Shown in pieces: positions 16,892-25,913 of a stretch of DNA of 64,000 nucleotides; position 1 is the first letter of the stretch; every line of letters starts with the position of its first letter. The DNA lies in the NCBI RefSeq assembly GCF_002159495.1, contig NZ_NFIT01000003.1:147243-211242 (forward strand), written 5' to 3'. The DNA comes from Olsenella sp. An293 (GTDB lineage: Bacteria > Actinomycetota > Coriobacteriia > Coriobacteriales > Atopobiaceae). Both the position numbers and the translations under genes were made by a program. The notes under the pieces are model-generated. The model was not told the DNA's origin. It ran no database searches and worked only from the letters and a program-made list of their open reading frames with translations.

Positions 16892-17794
16892 ATGGGCTCC
16901 AAGCGGACCCTCGTCACCGGCTGCTACGGCCAGCTCGGGCGCGCGGTGCGCGCGCTCGCCGAGCGGCGCGGCGTCGCCGGGGAGTTTGACTTCTGCGACA
17001 TCGACACCTTTGACATGGGCGACCCGGCGGCCTACGGCCAGTTTGACTGGGACGCCTATGGCACGGTCATCAACTGCGGCGCGTTCACGGCGGTCGACGC
17101 CGCGGAGACGCCCGAGGGCCGCGTGAGCTGCTGGCGGGCCAACGCCTCCGGCCCGAGCCTGCTCGCCCGCACCTGCGCCGCTCACGGCGCCACGCTCGTG
17201 CACGTGTCCTCCGACTACGTCTTCGACGGCACGCGCGCGCTGCACGACGAGAAGGAGCCCCTCTCGCCCATCTCCGTCTACGGCCAGTCCAAGGCGGCGG
17301 GCGACCTCGCCGTCATGGGGTGCCCCCGCCACTACATCCTGCGCAGCTCCTGGGTCATCGGCGACGGAAAGAACTTCGTGCGCACCATGTGGGGCCTCTC
17401 CGACCGCGTGGCCGCGGGCGAGCTCGCGCAGGTGACCGTCGTGGACGACCAGGAGGGGCGCCTCACCTTCACCGACCAGATGGCCGCCGCGATCTTCCAC
17501 CTGCTGGACGCCGGCGCGCCCTTTGGGCTCTACGACATGACGGGTTCGGGCGCCGTGCGCACCTGGGCCGACATCGCCCGCGCCACCTTTGAGGCGGCCA
17601 ACGGCAACGGCGACAAGGTCGTCCCCGTGACCACGGCCGCCTACTACGCGAGCGCCAAGGGCCCGGTCGCCCCGCGCCCGGAGCACTCCGCGCTCGACCT
17701 CTCCAAGCTCGAGGCCACGGGCTTCTCGCCGCGCGACTGGGAGGACGAGCTCGCCGAGTACCTGGCCTCGCTTCGCGCCGAGCTGCGCGGCTAG
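16892..17794 (+). CDS. rfbD: dTDP-4-dehydrorhamnose reductase
   Basis: A 300-residue SDR enzyme making dTDP-L-rhamnose. It has TGCYGQLGRAV (NADPH loop), VSSDYVFDG, and Tyr130/Lys134 in SVYGQSKAAGD, all characteristic of RmlD. The ATG at 16892 follows GGGGAGG and GAGAAG; the open frame upstream overlaps rfbB and lacks homology. The rfbC epimerase that should act before it is not adjacent and is found at 52.9 kb instead. The stop overlaps the stop of the convergent ATP-grasp gene by four bases (CTAG). Confidence 0.95.
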   Translation: MGSKRTLVTGCYGQLGRAVRALAERRGVAGEFDFCDIDTFDMGDPAAYGQFDWDAYGTVINCGAFTAVDAAETPEGRVSCWRANASGPSLLARTCAAHGATLVHVSSDYVFDGTRALHDEKEPLSPISVYGQSKAAGDLAVMGCPRHYILRSSWVIGDGKNFVRTMWGLSDRVAAGELAQVTVVDDQEGRLTFTDQMAAAIFHLLDAGAPFGLYDMTGSGAVRTWADIARATFEAANGNGDKVVPVTTAAYYASAKGPVAPRPEHSALDLSKLEATGFSPRDWEDELAEYLASLRAELRG

Positions 17795-18939
17795 CGCGCG
17801 ATCTGCGCCCGGGCGGCTCGCTGCTCGGGCGTGAGCGCGTCGAGGCGCGCGAGCTTCTCGCGGAAGTAGGGCCCCGCGACGGGGTCGTCGAACACGGGGC
17901 GGAAGAGCTGCAGGTACTTGATGCCCGTGTGGGAGTTGATCTCCATGATCTGGGGGCCGCGCTCGGTCATGCATGCGTCGAAGCCCAGGTACTCGCAGGC
18001 GCCCACCTTGAGGGCGAGCTCGCGCAGCATCTCGAGCAGCTCGTCCCAGCGCGGGACGACGCCCTCGGCGAGCACGCCGCTCACGGGGTGGGCGGGACAG
18101 GCCTCGACGCGGTTGGCATAGACGAGCCGGCCGTCGCCGTAGGTGCCCGTCGCGACGTCAACGTGAACGTTGAAGGAGCTCACGTCCCCGGTCGTGGGCT
18201 CCTCGTAGTTGGCGCCCGTGCCGTGCGCGCCGTCCTGCTTGCCAAAGCGCAGGTAGGTCATCGCGGGCACGGGGTCGCACCCGGTGGGGTTGAGCACGAG
18301 CGCGCGTATGGTGTGGATGAGGGGGTTCACGCGCGCGAGGCTCGCCTCGGGCCGGATGAACTCGGTGAAGACGTAGTTGGGGTGGTCGGCCACAAACGCG
18401 GAGATCTCCCGGGGCCCCGCCTGCTCGCCGTCGATCAGGTAGCCCCCGTCGCGCCACGCGAGGTGGTGGAAGCCCTTGGCGAGCGAGCCGTTGCAGGGCT
18501 TGCAGGCAAACTCGCCCCGCTCTCGCAGCGTCGCGAGAAGCCCCTCGACCCCGGGGGCGTAGCCGCTGCCGGAGAGCGGCAGCAGGCGGCCGGGCTCGGT
18601 GTAGTAGAAGTAGGTCGGGACGTAGCGTTCGAGCTCGGAGCCCTGGACGAGGGCGTTCAGCGTGAGCTTGTCGTTGATCCAGATGCGCTGCCAGCCGTTG
18701 AGGGGCCACAGGCGCGCGTAGTCGTAGTCTGAGAGGTAGGAGCCTACGTTCTGCTCGCTCAGGCCGTAGGCGCAGGCGGACTCCCCGGTAAAGCCCCGCT
18801 CGTGGGCCCAGGCGAGGTAGTCGGGGTCATAGAGGCCGCTTCGCCGCTCGCGCTCGAGGGTCTCGAGATGGCGCGTCGCAAAGCGCCTCGTGAAGCCGTC
18901 CTCGAGCATCTCCTCGAGCGTCATGCCTGCGTGGTCCAT
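17791..18939 (-). CDS. Sugar-transfer-associated ATP-grasp protein
   Basis: A 382-residue protein with the features of the ATPgrasp_ST family: an N-terminal helical part, FACKPCNGSLAKGFH (a Lys/Gly-rich nucleotide-binding segment), and a C-terminal GFDACMTERGPQIMEINSHTG containing the acidic metal-binding residues. ATP-grasp enzymes join a carboxylate to an amine or thiol through an acyl phosphate; members of this family are found in exopolysaccharide and capsule clusters and may link an amino acid to a sugar. It is convergent with rfbD and divergent from the flippase. GGGGAG precedes the ATG at 18939; a second ATG at codon 6 is possible. Substrates unknown. Confidence 0.8.
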   Translation of the reverse strand: MDHAGMTLEEMLEDGFTRRFATRHLETLERERRSGLYDPDYLAWAHERGFTGESACAYGLSEQNVGSYLSDYDYARLWPLNGWQRIWINDKLTLNALVQGSELERYVPTYFYYTEPGRLLPLSGSGYAPGVEGLLATLRERGEFACKPCNGSLAKGFHHLAWRDGGYLIDGEQAGPREISAFVADHPNYVFTEFIRPEASLARVNPLIHTIRALVLNPTGCDPVPAMTYLRFGKQDGAHGTGANYEEPTTGDVSSFNVHVDVATGTYGDGRLVYANRVEACPAHPVSGVLAEGVVPRWDELLEMLRELALKVGACEYLGFDACMTERGPQIMEINSHTGIKYLQLFRPVFDDPVAGPYFREKLARLDALTPEQRAARAQIAR

Positions 18940-19056
18940 CGCGTGCTCCCCATCGTCTGCCCGTGGCGCGCCGACGGGGCTGGACTGTCGGCGCGAGACT
19001 GTCAGAATAGATGATACTGCGCGGACGCGCGGGGGAGACGAGCGAGAGGGGGCGAG

Positions 19057-20517
19057 GTGCGCGCGGAGGAGCTCAAGGCGACGACGATTCGCTCCTTCCT
19101 CTGGAAGCTCTTCGAGCAGGGGGGCGCCTCCGTGGTCACCCTGCTCGTTCAGGTCGTCATGGCGCGCCTGCTCGCGCCGACGGAGTTTGGCGTGCTCGCC
19201 ATCATGCTCGTCTTTGTCAACGTGGGCAACGTCATCGTGACGAGCGGCCTCAACACCGCGATCATCCAGGCGCCCGATGCGAGCGACGACGACTTCTCAA
19301 CGGTCTTCTGGATGAGCCTCGCCGTCTCGCTCGCGCTCTACGCGGCGCTGTTTGTCGCGGCGCCGGCGATCGCGGCGTTCTACGCGATCCCGCAGGCGGT
19401 GGCGCCGCTCCGGGTGCTGCTGCTCGTGCTCGTGGTCAACGCCTACAACGCGATCCAGGAGGCCATCGTCGCCCGCAGCCTCGACTTCCGCAAGACGTTT
19501 CGCGCCACGGTGAGCGCGGGCGTCTCCTCGGGCGTCGTCGGCGTCGCCGTGGCGCTCGCCGGGGGCGGGATCTGGGCGCTCGTGGCCCAGCAGCTCTCGC
19601 AGCAGCTCGTCAAGTGCCTCGTGCTGGCCGCGCAGGTCCCCTGGAAGCCGCGGGCGGTCTTTCGGCCCGAGCGCGCGGCGCGCTTCTTCCGCTTTGGGTG
19701 GAAGCTGCTCGCCTCCGGCATGCTCGAGCAGGGCTACCAGGGCCTCTCGGACCTGCTCATCGGCAAGGTCTTCTCGACCTCCGAGCTCGGCTACGTGAGC
19801 CAGGGCAAGCGCTACCCCAACGCCCTGGGGGCGCTGCTCGACGGCGCGATCCAGCCGGTCATGCTCTCCGCGGCGGCGCGCGTCCAGGACGACCGCGACA
19901 TGGTCAAGCGCCTCGCGCGGCGCGCCCTCAAGACGAGCACCTTCTTCGTGGCGCCGGGCATGCTCGCCTTCGCGGTGGTCGCCGAGCCCCTCGTGCGCCT
20001 GCTGCTCGGCGAGGCGTGGCTGCCGTGCGTGCCGTTTCTGCAGATGTACTGCATCGTCTACGCCCTGCTGCCCATACAGTCCACCAACCTGCAGGTGCTC
20101 AACGGCATGGGGCGCAGCGACCTGTTCCTCAGGCTCGAGGTCATAAAGAAGCTCCTCGGCATCTGCATCCTCGCGTTCACGACCTTCGTCCTGCGCGACC
20201 TCACCGCCATCGTGGCCGGCTACATCGTCACCGCCGTGCTCAGCACTTTCGTGAACGCATCCCCCAACCGCCGCGTCATCGGCTACGCCTACCTCGAGCA
20301 GGTGCGCGACATCTGTCCGGCGTTTCTGCTCTCGGCCCTCGCCGCAGCGATCGCCTGGCCGCTCTCCCTCACGGGCCTGCCCGATGCGGCGCTCGTCGTC
20401 TGCCAGGTCGTCGTCATGGTCGTCGCGTACCTCGGCGTGGCGGCGCTGCTGCGCGTGGAGGAGCTCGGCTACCTCGTGCGCACGGCGCGCGGCGTGCTCG
20501 GCACGAGGGGCAAATGA
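19057..20517 (+). CDS. Wzx/MOP-type polysaccharide flippase
   Basis: A 486-residue membrane protein with about 12-14 helices. It opens with FLWKLFEQGGASVVTLLVQVV and MARLLAPTEFGVLAIM, the signature of the WzxC/TuaB branch of MOP flippases, and retains SLDFRKTFRATVSAG in mid-protein. Such proteins move lipid-linked oligosaccharide repeats outward. The GTG at 19057 is preceded by GAGAGGGGGCGAG. It faces the ATP-grasp gene across a 117-bp gap with AT-rich AGAATAGATGATACT promoter-like sequence near 19002. No Wzy-type polymerase was recognised with certainty in the window. Confidence 0.9.
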   Translation: MRAEELKATTIRSFLWKLFEQGGASVVTLLVQVVMARLLAPTEFGVLAIMLVFVNVGNVIVTSGLNTAIIQAPDASDDDFSTVFWMSLAVSLALYAALFVAAPAIAAFYAIPQAVAPLRVLLLVLVVNAYNAIQEAIVARSLDFRKTFRATVSAGVSSGVVGVAVALAGGGIWALVAQQLSQQLVKCLVLAAQVPWKPRAVFRPERAARFFRFGWKLLASGMLEQGYQGLSDLLIGKVFSTSELGYVSQGKRYPNALGALLDGAIQPVMLSAAARVQDDRDMVKRLARRALKTSTFFVAPGMLAFAVVAEPLVRLLLGEAWLPCVPFLQMYCIVYALLPIQSTNLQVLNGMGRSDLFLRLEVIKKLLGICILAFTTFVLRDLTAIVAGYIVTAVLSTFVNASPNRRVIGYAYLEQVRDICPAFLLSALAAAIAWPLSLTGLPDAALVVCQVVVMVVAYLGVAALLRVEELGYLVRTARGVLGTRGK

Positions 20518-20572
20518 GGGCTAGTATGGAGAGGTTCCGCGCACCCCGCGTCCACGCAAGCTAGGAGCATCG

Positions 20573-21688
20573 ATGCACCACGCGACGCCCATCCTCGTCA
20601 CCCGCTCGTCAATGCCGCCCCTCGAGGAGTACGAGGCGGAGATCGCCTCCCTCTGGGAGTCCCACTGGCTCACCAACATGGGCGAGAAGCACCACCAACT
20701 CGAGCAGGACCTGCGGTCGTTTCTCGGCGTGGACCACATCGCCCTGTTCGTGAACGGGCACAGCGCGCTCGAGTGCGTCATCGAGGCGATGGGACTCTCG
20801 GGCAAGGTCATCACCACTCCCTACAGCTTTGCCTCCACGACCCACGCCATCGTCCGGAAGGGCCTCACGCCCGTCTTCGCCGACATCAAGCCGGACGACT
20901 ACACGCTCGACCCCGCGTGCGTCGAGCGCCTCGTCGACGACGAGACCTGCGCCATCATGCCGGTCCACGTCTACGGCAACCTCTGCGACGTCGACGCGCT
21001 CGCAGAGATCGCGCGCCGCCACGGCCTCAAGGTCATCTACGACGCGGCCCACGCCTTCGCGGTCGAGCGCGACGGGATCTCCGCGGCCGCGTTCGGCGAC
21101 GCCTCGATGTTCTCGTTCCACGCCACGAAGGTCTTCAACACCGTCGAGGGCGGCGCCGTGTGCTTCTCGGACCCCGCCCTGGCCCCCTTGCTCGAGCAGT
21201 GGAAGAACTTCGGCATCACGGGCACCGAGTCGGTCGAGTACGTGGGCGGCAACGCCAAGATGAACGAGTTCTGCGCCGCCATGGGCATCTGCAACCTGCG
21301 CCATGTCCGCGAGGAGATCGAGAAGCGCCGGCACGTGGCCGAGCGCTACTGGGAGCGCCTGGAGGGCGTTCCCGGCGTCCGTCTCAGCCTGCCCCAGCCG
21401 GGCGTCACCCCCAACTACGCCTACCTGCCGGTCGTCTTTGAGGAGGGTGAGTTCGGCGCCACGCGCGACGAGGTCTACGAGGCCCTCATGGCCCTCGACA
21501 TCCACCCGCGCAAGTACTTCTACCCGCTCATCAGCGACTACGCGTGCTACGAGGGCCGCTTCGACTCCGCGCTCACGCCCGTCGCCCGTCACGTGGCCGA
21601 CCGCGTGCTCACGCTGCCCATGTACGCCGACCTCTCGCTCGAGGACGTGGACTGGGTCTGCGACGTCGTCCTCGGCGCGCGGCGCTAG
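20573..21688 (+). CDS. DegT/DnrJ/EryC1 family PLP sugar aminotransferase
   Basis: A 371-residue fold-type I aminotransferase of the kind that converts a nucleotide keto-sugar to an amino sugar. The PLP lysine is Lys186 in FSFHATKVFNTVEGGA, and IYDAAHAFAV and the TTPYSFASTTHAI loop are conserved. Family length is normal. The ATG at 20573 has CTAGGAGCATCG before it, 55 bp after the flippase stop. Its dTDP-4-keto-6-deoxyglucose substrate could come from rfbB in this locus, giving a 3- or 4-amino-deoxy sugar; that is inference. Confidence 0.92.
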   Translation: MHHATPILVTRSSMPPLEEYEAEIASLWESHWLTNMGEKHHQLEQDLRSFLGVDHIALFVNGHSALECVIEAMGLSGKVITTPYSFASTTHAIVRKGLTPVFADIKPDDYTLDPACVERLVDDETCAIMPVHVYGNLCDVDALAEIARRHGLKVIYDAAHAFAVERDGISAAAFGDASMFSFHATKVFNTVEGGAVCFSDPALAPLLEQWKNFGITGTESVEYVGGNAKMNEFCAAMGICNLRHVREEIEKRRHVAERYWERLEGVPGVRLSLPQPGVTPNYAYLPVVFEEGEFGATRDEVYEALMALDIHPRKYFYPLISDYACYEGRFDSALTPVARHVADRVLTLPMYADLSLEDVDWVCDVVLGARR

Positions 21689-21701
21689 CGAGGGGGCGCT
21701 C

Positions 21702-22676
21702 ATGGGCGAGACGCCGCTCGTCTCCATCGTGGTCTCGGTCTACAACCACGCCCCCTACGTCGAGGAGTGCCTGCGCGGCATCGCCGCCCAGAAGACGAGC
21801 TTCCCGTTCGAGGTCATCGTCGGCGAGGACTGCTCCCCGGACGGGACGGCCGAGGTGCTCCGGCGCCTCGAGCCTGAGCTGCCGGGCAACTTCACCATCA
21901 TCTGCCGCGAGAAGAACCTCGGCGCCGCCGCCAACGGCGAGGACCTCTACCGGCGCGCGCGGGGCGCCTATCTCGCGCACGTCGAGGGGGACGACTTCTG
22001 GACCTTCGACGGGCGCCTGCAGGCCCAGGTGGACTTCCTCGAGGCGCACCCGGACTACGTGGCGGTCTACACGCGCTGCCACGTGGTGGGGGAGGACTCG
22101 AGGCCAAACGGCGAGCGCTACCCCCAGTGCCCCCATGACGACTACTCCCTCAGGGAGTTCTTCTACAGCCGCATGCCCGGGCAGAGCGCCACGATGCTCT
22201 GTCGCAGGGAGCCCTACCTGCGCGGCCGCGCGGAGCTGCTCGGGCTCATGGAGCCGGGGACCTACTACCCCGGCGACCGCCGCAACGCCTTTTCCCTTCT
22301 CGTCGAGGGACGGGTGCGCTGCCTGCAGAGCGACTGGTCCGCCTATCGCCACGTGGTCCGGAGCGGGGGCAGCAGCTACTCCTCGCGCGTGCGCTTCGAC
22401 GAGGCCTACGCCCGCGCGGAGATCTCCTACGGTCGGGCGCTCGTCCGCTACGCGGAGCTCCGCGGCACGCCCGAGGCCGTCGACTGCGCCAAGCGTACCT
22501 GCTACCGGTTTCTGCTCAAGTGGGCCGCGGACGGGCGCTGCTCCCTTCGGCTCTCCGACGCGCTGCGCGAGGTCATGGCGGAGCGGCGACATAGGGTGCG
22601 CTACCTGCTCGCGCCGATCCAGTGGTACCTGGTGCTCGGCCTGCGCAGGCTCAGGGGCGTGCCGATCGACCTCTAG
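21702..22676 (+). CDS. GT2 family glycosyltransferase
   Basis: A 324-residue GT-A enzyme starting VSIVVSVYNHAPYVEECLRG. The acidic EDCSPDGT replaces the common NDGSTDGT loop, and EGDDFW carries the metal-binding DD. This branch (EGDDFW, DGRLQAQVDFL) is common among glycosyltransferases of capsule and teichoic-type clusters. The C-terminal tail is basic and hydrophobic, consistent with membrane contact. The ATG at 21702 follows GCGAGGGGG, 13 bp after the aminotransferase stop, so the two are co-transcribed and the enzyme may use the amino sugar. Confidence 0.88.
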   Translation: MGETPLVSIVVSVYNHAPYVEECLRGIAAQKTSFPFEVIVGEDCSPDGTAEVLRRLEPELPGNFTIICREKNLGAAANGEDLYRRARGAYLAHVEGDDFWTFDGRLQAQVDFLEAHPDYVAVYTRCHVVGEDSRPNGERYPQCPHDDYSLREFFYSRMPGQSATMLCRREPYLRGRAELLGLMEPGTYYPGDRRNAFSLLVEGRVRCLQSDWSAYRHVVRSGGSSYSSRVRFDEAYARAEISYGRALVRYAELRGTPEAVDCAKRTCYRFLLKWAADGRCSLRLSDALREVMAERRHRVRYLLAPIQWYLVLGLRRLRGVPIDL

Positions 22677-22703
22677 GGGCCGGCGCCCCTCGCGCCCGGC
22701 CCG

Positions 22704-23756
22704 TCACCACTTGATGTCGACGTGGAGCCGCTCGATCATGAAGCGGTAGACCGCGAGCGCGGCGGGCATGAGCCCGGCGCGGTAGACCGAGCGGGCAAAG
22801 CGGAGCCTCCTGAGCGCCCCGCCGTGCGCGCGCACGCAGGAGCGCTCGAGGTAGGGAGAGCGCGACCAGGTGGGGAAGTGCTCGTCGAGGTAGGCGGTCG
22901 TCTGCGAGACGGCTCTGCTCAGGTCGACCTCCCTCGAGCAGGAGAGCCTGAAGGACATGGAGACCCCCAGGTGGAGGAAGACCGTCGCGTCGAGCTCCTG
23001 GAGCAGGGCCTCGCTCGCTCCGTCCGCCTCGAAGTCGCGGCGCACCTCCAGCAGCGCCCGCTTGACGCTCTCCACCTGCTCGGGCGTCACGGTGTTGATC
23101 ATGGACCCCTCGCGGATGACGTAGCGGTAGGGGGCCGTGCCGGTGAAGGCGACGCGCCCGTCGCTTGCGAGGTAGGCGAGCTGGCTCAAGGTGACGTCCT
23201 CGAGGATCTTGGGAGGGGCGTCGAGGCGGCGCATCCTCATGAGCAGGTCGCGGCGGAAGCACTTGTTCCAGGCGGCGGGGTTTATCTCGATGAGGCGCAC
23301 GGGCTCGTCGTGCGCCACGAAGGAGGGCCTGGGCTCGTCCATCTCGGTGGAGAGGGTTGCCCCGTCCTTCTCGGCCACGCGCCTGAAGCCGCAGACCACG
23401 ACGTCGGCGCCCTCCCTTACGGCCGTCTCGTAGAGGTCGCTCGCGAAGGTGGGGTCGACGTGGTCGTCGCTGTCGACGTAGGTCACGTAGTCGCCCCGCG
23501 CCACGTCCGTGCCGCTCCATCGGGCGTTCCAGAGCCCCCCGTTCTCCCGGTCAACCACGCGCACGACCCCGGGGTTTCTCGTCTCGTAGTCCCTCAGCAG
23601 CTCGAGCGAGCCGTCGGGCGAGCCGTCGTTCACGAGGATGATCTCCAGGCCGTCGAGGGTCTGGGCGAGGAGCGAGTCCACGCAGCGCGGCAGGAGCGCG
23701 CGCGTGTTGTAGCAGGGCACGACGATGCTGAGCTTGGGTGTCTGGGCTGGCGCCAT
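22704..23756 (-). CDS. GT2 family glycosyltransferase
   Basis: A 350-residue GT-A enzyme with LSIVVPCYNTRALLPRCVDSL (nucleotide-sugar fold), LVNDGSPDGS and VDSDDHVDP (DxD-type metal site). The C-terminal part is helical with no membrane segment. It is convergent with the previous gene (27 bp apart) and divergent from the next one across 77 bp. A GAGAGGAACCG ribosome site precedes its ATG. Specificity unknown. Confidence 0.9.
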   Translation of the reverse strand: MAPAQTPKLSIVVPCYNTRALLPRCVDSLLAQTLDGLEIILVNDGSPDGSLELLRDYETRNPGVVRVVDRENGGLWNARWSGTDVARGDYVTYVDSDDHVDPTFASDLYETAVREGADVVVCGFRRVAEKDGATLSTEMDEPRPSFVAHDEPVRLIEINPAAWNKCFRRDLLMRMRRLDAPPKILEDVTLSQLAYLASDGRVAFTGTAPYRYVIREGSMINTVTPEQVESVKRALLEVRRDFEADGASEALLQELDATVFLHLGVSMSFRLSCSREVDLSRAVSQTTAYLDEHFPTWSRSPYLERSCVRAHGGALRRLRFARSVYRAGLMPAALAVYRFMIERLHVDIKW

Positions 23757-23833
23757 CGGGCGGTTCCTCTCTGCTGCGCTATCCTAGGGGACTATGGTAA
23801 CCCTTGTCAGCACGGGCGGGGAAAGGAGGACGC

Positions 23834-24739
23834 GTGAGCTCGGAGGGCCCGAGAATCGCCGTCGCCATGTCAACCTACAACGGCGCAGACCACGTGGCCG
23901 AGCAGCTCGACAGCGTGCTCGCGCAGGATGCGGGGCCCGCGGCGGTCTACGTGCGCGACGACGGCTCCACCGACGCCACGCTCGACGTCCTCGCACCCTA
24001 CGAGGCCCGCGGCCAGATCGTCCTGCTTCGGGGAACGAACCTCGGCGTGACGGGGTCCTTTCTCGAGCTGCTCTCCCTCGTGCCGGCGGAGTTCGACTTC
24101 GTGGCGCTGGCCGACCAGGATGACGTGTGGCACGAGGACAAGCTCTCGCGCGCCCTCTCCGTGATCGGCGGCTGCCGACGGGACGCCCCCGTGCTCTACT
24201 GCTCCGAGTACGTCTTCTGCGATGCCGAGATGGTCCCGCAGGGGCGCTCCCACCTCAACCGCTCCGGCGTGGACTTTGCGAGGATGCTCTACGAGAACGT
24301 GACCTCGGGCAACACGATGGTGCTCAACAGGTGCCTCGCGGACCTCGTGGCCGGCGCCGGCCGCGAGGGCGTCTACTGCCACGACTGGTGGATAGCCCTC
24401 GTGGCGAGCGCGCTCGGGGAGATCCGCTACGACGACTTCTGCTCCCTCGAGTACCGGCGCTGCGGCTCGAACGCGAGCCCCACGGGCTCCTCGGGCCCGG
24501 CGCTGCTGCGCTACCGGGTGCGGACGTTTCTCTCCGGGGACGGGCTCGCGCGCGTGACCGAGCAGCTCGAGAAGCTCGAGGCCTGCTTCGGCGACCGGCT
24601 GGCGCCCGACAGGCGCGCCCTTCTGCGGCGCTTCCTGCGCGGCGGCAGGCTCTCCAAGGCGCTCGCGCCCGTGAGGCTGAGGCAGGGGGTGCCCGAGGAG
24701 CTCGCCCTCAGGCTGGCGTTTGTGCTGGGGCTGCTCTAG
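23834..24739 (+). CDS. GT2 family glycosyltransferase, rhamnosyltransferase-like
   Basis: A 301-residue enzyme beginning with IAVAMSTYNGADHVAEQLDS, then VRDDGSTDAT and ALADQDDVWHEDKL. The STYNG...EQLDS and ADQDDVW combination is typical of glycosyltransferases annotated as rhamnosyltransferases, which would suit the dTDP-rhamnose genes upstream; this is family inference, not proof. The GTG at 23834 is selected because a near-perfect GAAAGGAGG lies five bases before it, though an in-frame TTG exists at 23804. Confidence 0.88.
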   Translation: MSSEGPRIAVAMSTYNGADHVAEQLDSVLAQDAGPAAVYVRDDGSTDATLDVLAPYEARGQIVLLRGTNLGVTGSFLELLSLVPAEFDFVALADQDDVWHEDKLSRALSVIGGCRRDAPVLYCSEYVFCDAEMVPQGRSHLNRSGVDFARMLYENVTSGNTMVLNRCLADLVAGAGREGVYCHDWWIALVASALGEIRYDDFCSLEYRRCGSNASPTGSSGPALLRYRVRTFLSGDGLARVTEQLEKLEACFGDRLAPDRRALLRRFLRGGRLSKALAPVRLRQGVPEELALRLAFVLGLL

Positions 24740-24743
24740 GGTC

Positions 24744-24795
24744 CCGCGCGCGGCTAGCGCCCCTCTCGCGGCCGGGCCGCGCGCGGCTAGCGCCC
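24744..24795. repeat. 19-bp perfect direct repeat at a convergent gene end
   Basis: CCGCGCGCGGCTAGCGCCC occurs at 24744-24762 and again at 24777-24795. The second copy contains the stop codon of the minus-strand DUF2304 gene, so the first copy may be a small duplication of that gene's end. No other role is apparent. Confidence 0.7.
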
Positions 24796-25140
24796 GTCCT
24801 TCTCGGCGGTGTCCCCGTGCGCGAGCGCGACCTCCTGGGCGAGCTCGTTGACCTTGGCCTTGAGGCGGCTGATCTCGGCGGAGTTGGTGAAGACCTTCCA
24901 GAGCAGCAGCACGATGATCGCGAGGTAGACGAAGTTGCTCGGGCTCATGAAGCCGAGCGCCTGGGAGAGGACGATCGCGATGTCGGGGAAGAGCGCGAGC
25001 ACCACGAACACCGCCGCCAGCACGACCCAGAACACCGCGTCCTCGACGAGGATCTTCTGGCGCCTGACCTTGCGGCCCACCACGGCGAGGGCCGCGAGCG
25101 CCCCGAGCACGAGCATGATGCGGAGATAGAAGGGCAGCAC
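24787..25140 (-). CDS. DUF2304 family small membrane protein
   Basis: A 117-residue protein with three hydrophobic segments (LPFYLRIMLVLGALAALAVV, DAVFWVVLAAVFVVLALF and NFVYLAIIVLLLWKVF) and a charged C-terminal helix ending in AEISRLKAKVNELAQEVALA. This matches DUF2304, almost always encoded next to a dolichyl-phosphate-mannose-synthase-like GT2, as here (12 bp downstream of that gene). The GTG at 25140 is supported by an AGGTGGA ribosome site and by the family start. The partner role is probably membrane anchoring of the GT2 enzyme. Confidence 0.82.
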   Translation of the reverse strand: MLPFYLRIMLVLGALAALAVVGRKVRRQKILVEDAVFWVVLAAVFVVLALFPDIAIVLSQALGFMSPSNFVYLAIIVLLLWKVFTNSAEISRLKAKVNELAQEVALAHGDTAEKDGR

Positions 25141-25151
25141 TGCGTTTCCAC

Positions 25152-25835
25152 CTACCTGAGGAATCGGGACATGATGATCGAGAGGCACGTGCGGCTCATG
25201 TACATGATGACGTTGCCGAGCTTGAGGTAGCTCTCGCCGCCCTGGCGCTCGCGCATGCGCGCCTGGATCTCGACGACGGGGCCAAAGCGCCGCGCGACGT
25301 AGGCCACCATGTCCGGCTCGGGGGCGCAGTCGAAGCCGGTGGCAAAGAGCTCGATCATGCGCCGGCTGTACATGCGCATCCCGCTCGTGGGGTCGGTGAT
25401 GGTGGCGCCGGTGGTGAGCTTGATGAGCAGCGTGATCAGGCGCGAGCCGACCCCGCGCGCGCCGCTGGGCCGCACCGTGCCGTCGAGGAAGCGCGAGGCG
25501 ATGACGATGTCGGCGCCGCGCTCCTCGAGCACGCGCGCCATCTCGGGGATGTAGTCGGGGAGGTGCTGGCCGTCGGCGTCGTACTGCACGACGGCGTCGT
25601 AGCCGTGGCGCAGGGCGTACTTCATGCCGGTGCGGAAGGCCGACGTGAGCCCCGTGTTGACGGGCAGGTTGACGCCGTCGATCGCCTCGTCGCGCATGAC
25701 GCGGGCCGTGCCGTCGCGCGAGCCGTCGTTGACGACGAGGTAGTCGACCTGCGGGCACGCCGCCGTGAGCGAGCGTATCGTGTCGGCGAGGCACTCCTCC
25801 TCGTTGAAGGCCGGTACTATGGCGAGCACCCTCAT
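25152..25835 (-). CDS. GT2 family glycosyltransferase, DPM1-like
   Basis: A 227-residue polyprenyl-phosphate-sugar synthase-like enzyme. It starts MRVLAIVPAFNEEECLADTI, has VVNDGSRDGT, the metal site QYDADGQHLPDYI, and ASRFLDGT and ITDPTSGMRMYSR, all typical of DPM1-type GT2 proteins lacking their own membrane helices. Such enzymes load a single sugar on undecaprenyl phosphate for GT-C enzymes. AGGAG lies seven bases before the ATG at 25835; an upstream start would add an unrelated basic peptide. It is followed by the DUF2304 gene. Confidence 0.9.
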   Translation of the reverse strand: MRVLAIVPAFNEEECLADTIRSLTAACPQVDYLVVNDGSRDGTARVMRDEAIDGVNLPVNTGLTSAFRTGMKYALRHGYDAVVQYDADGQHLPDYIPEMARVLEERGADIVIASRFLDGTVRPSGARGVGSRLITLLIKLTTGATITDPTSGMRMYSRRMIELFATGFDCAPEPDMVAYVARRFGPVVEIQARMRERQGGESYLKLGNVIMYMSRTCLSIIMSRFLR

Positions 25836-25913
25836 GCAGCGGCTCCTGCGATCGTGCGCGTAACGTCTCATAGCAGTCTAGCACGCCCGCGCCGCGACCG
25901 GGCGCGCGGCGCC

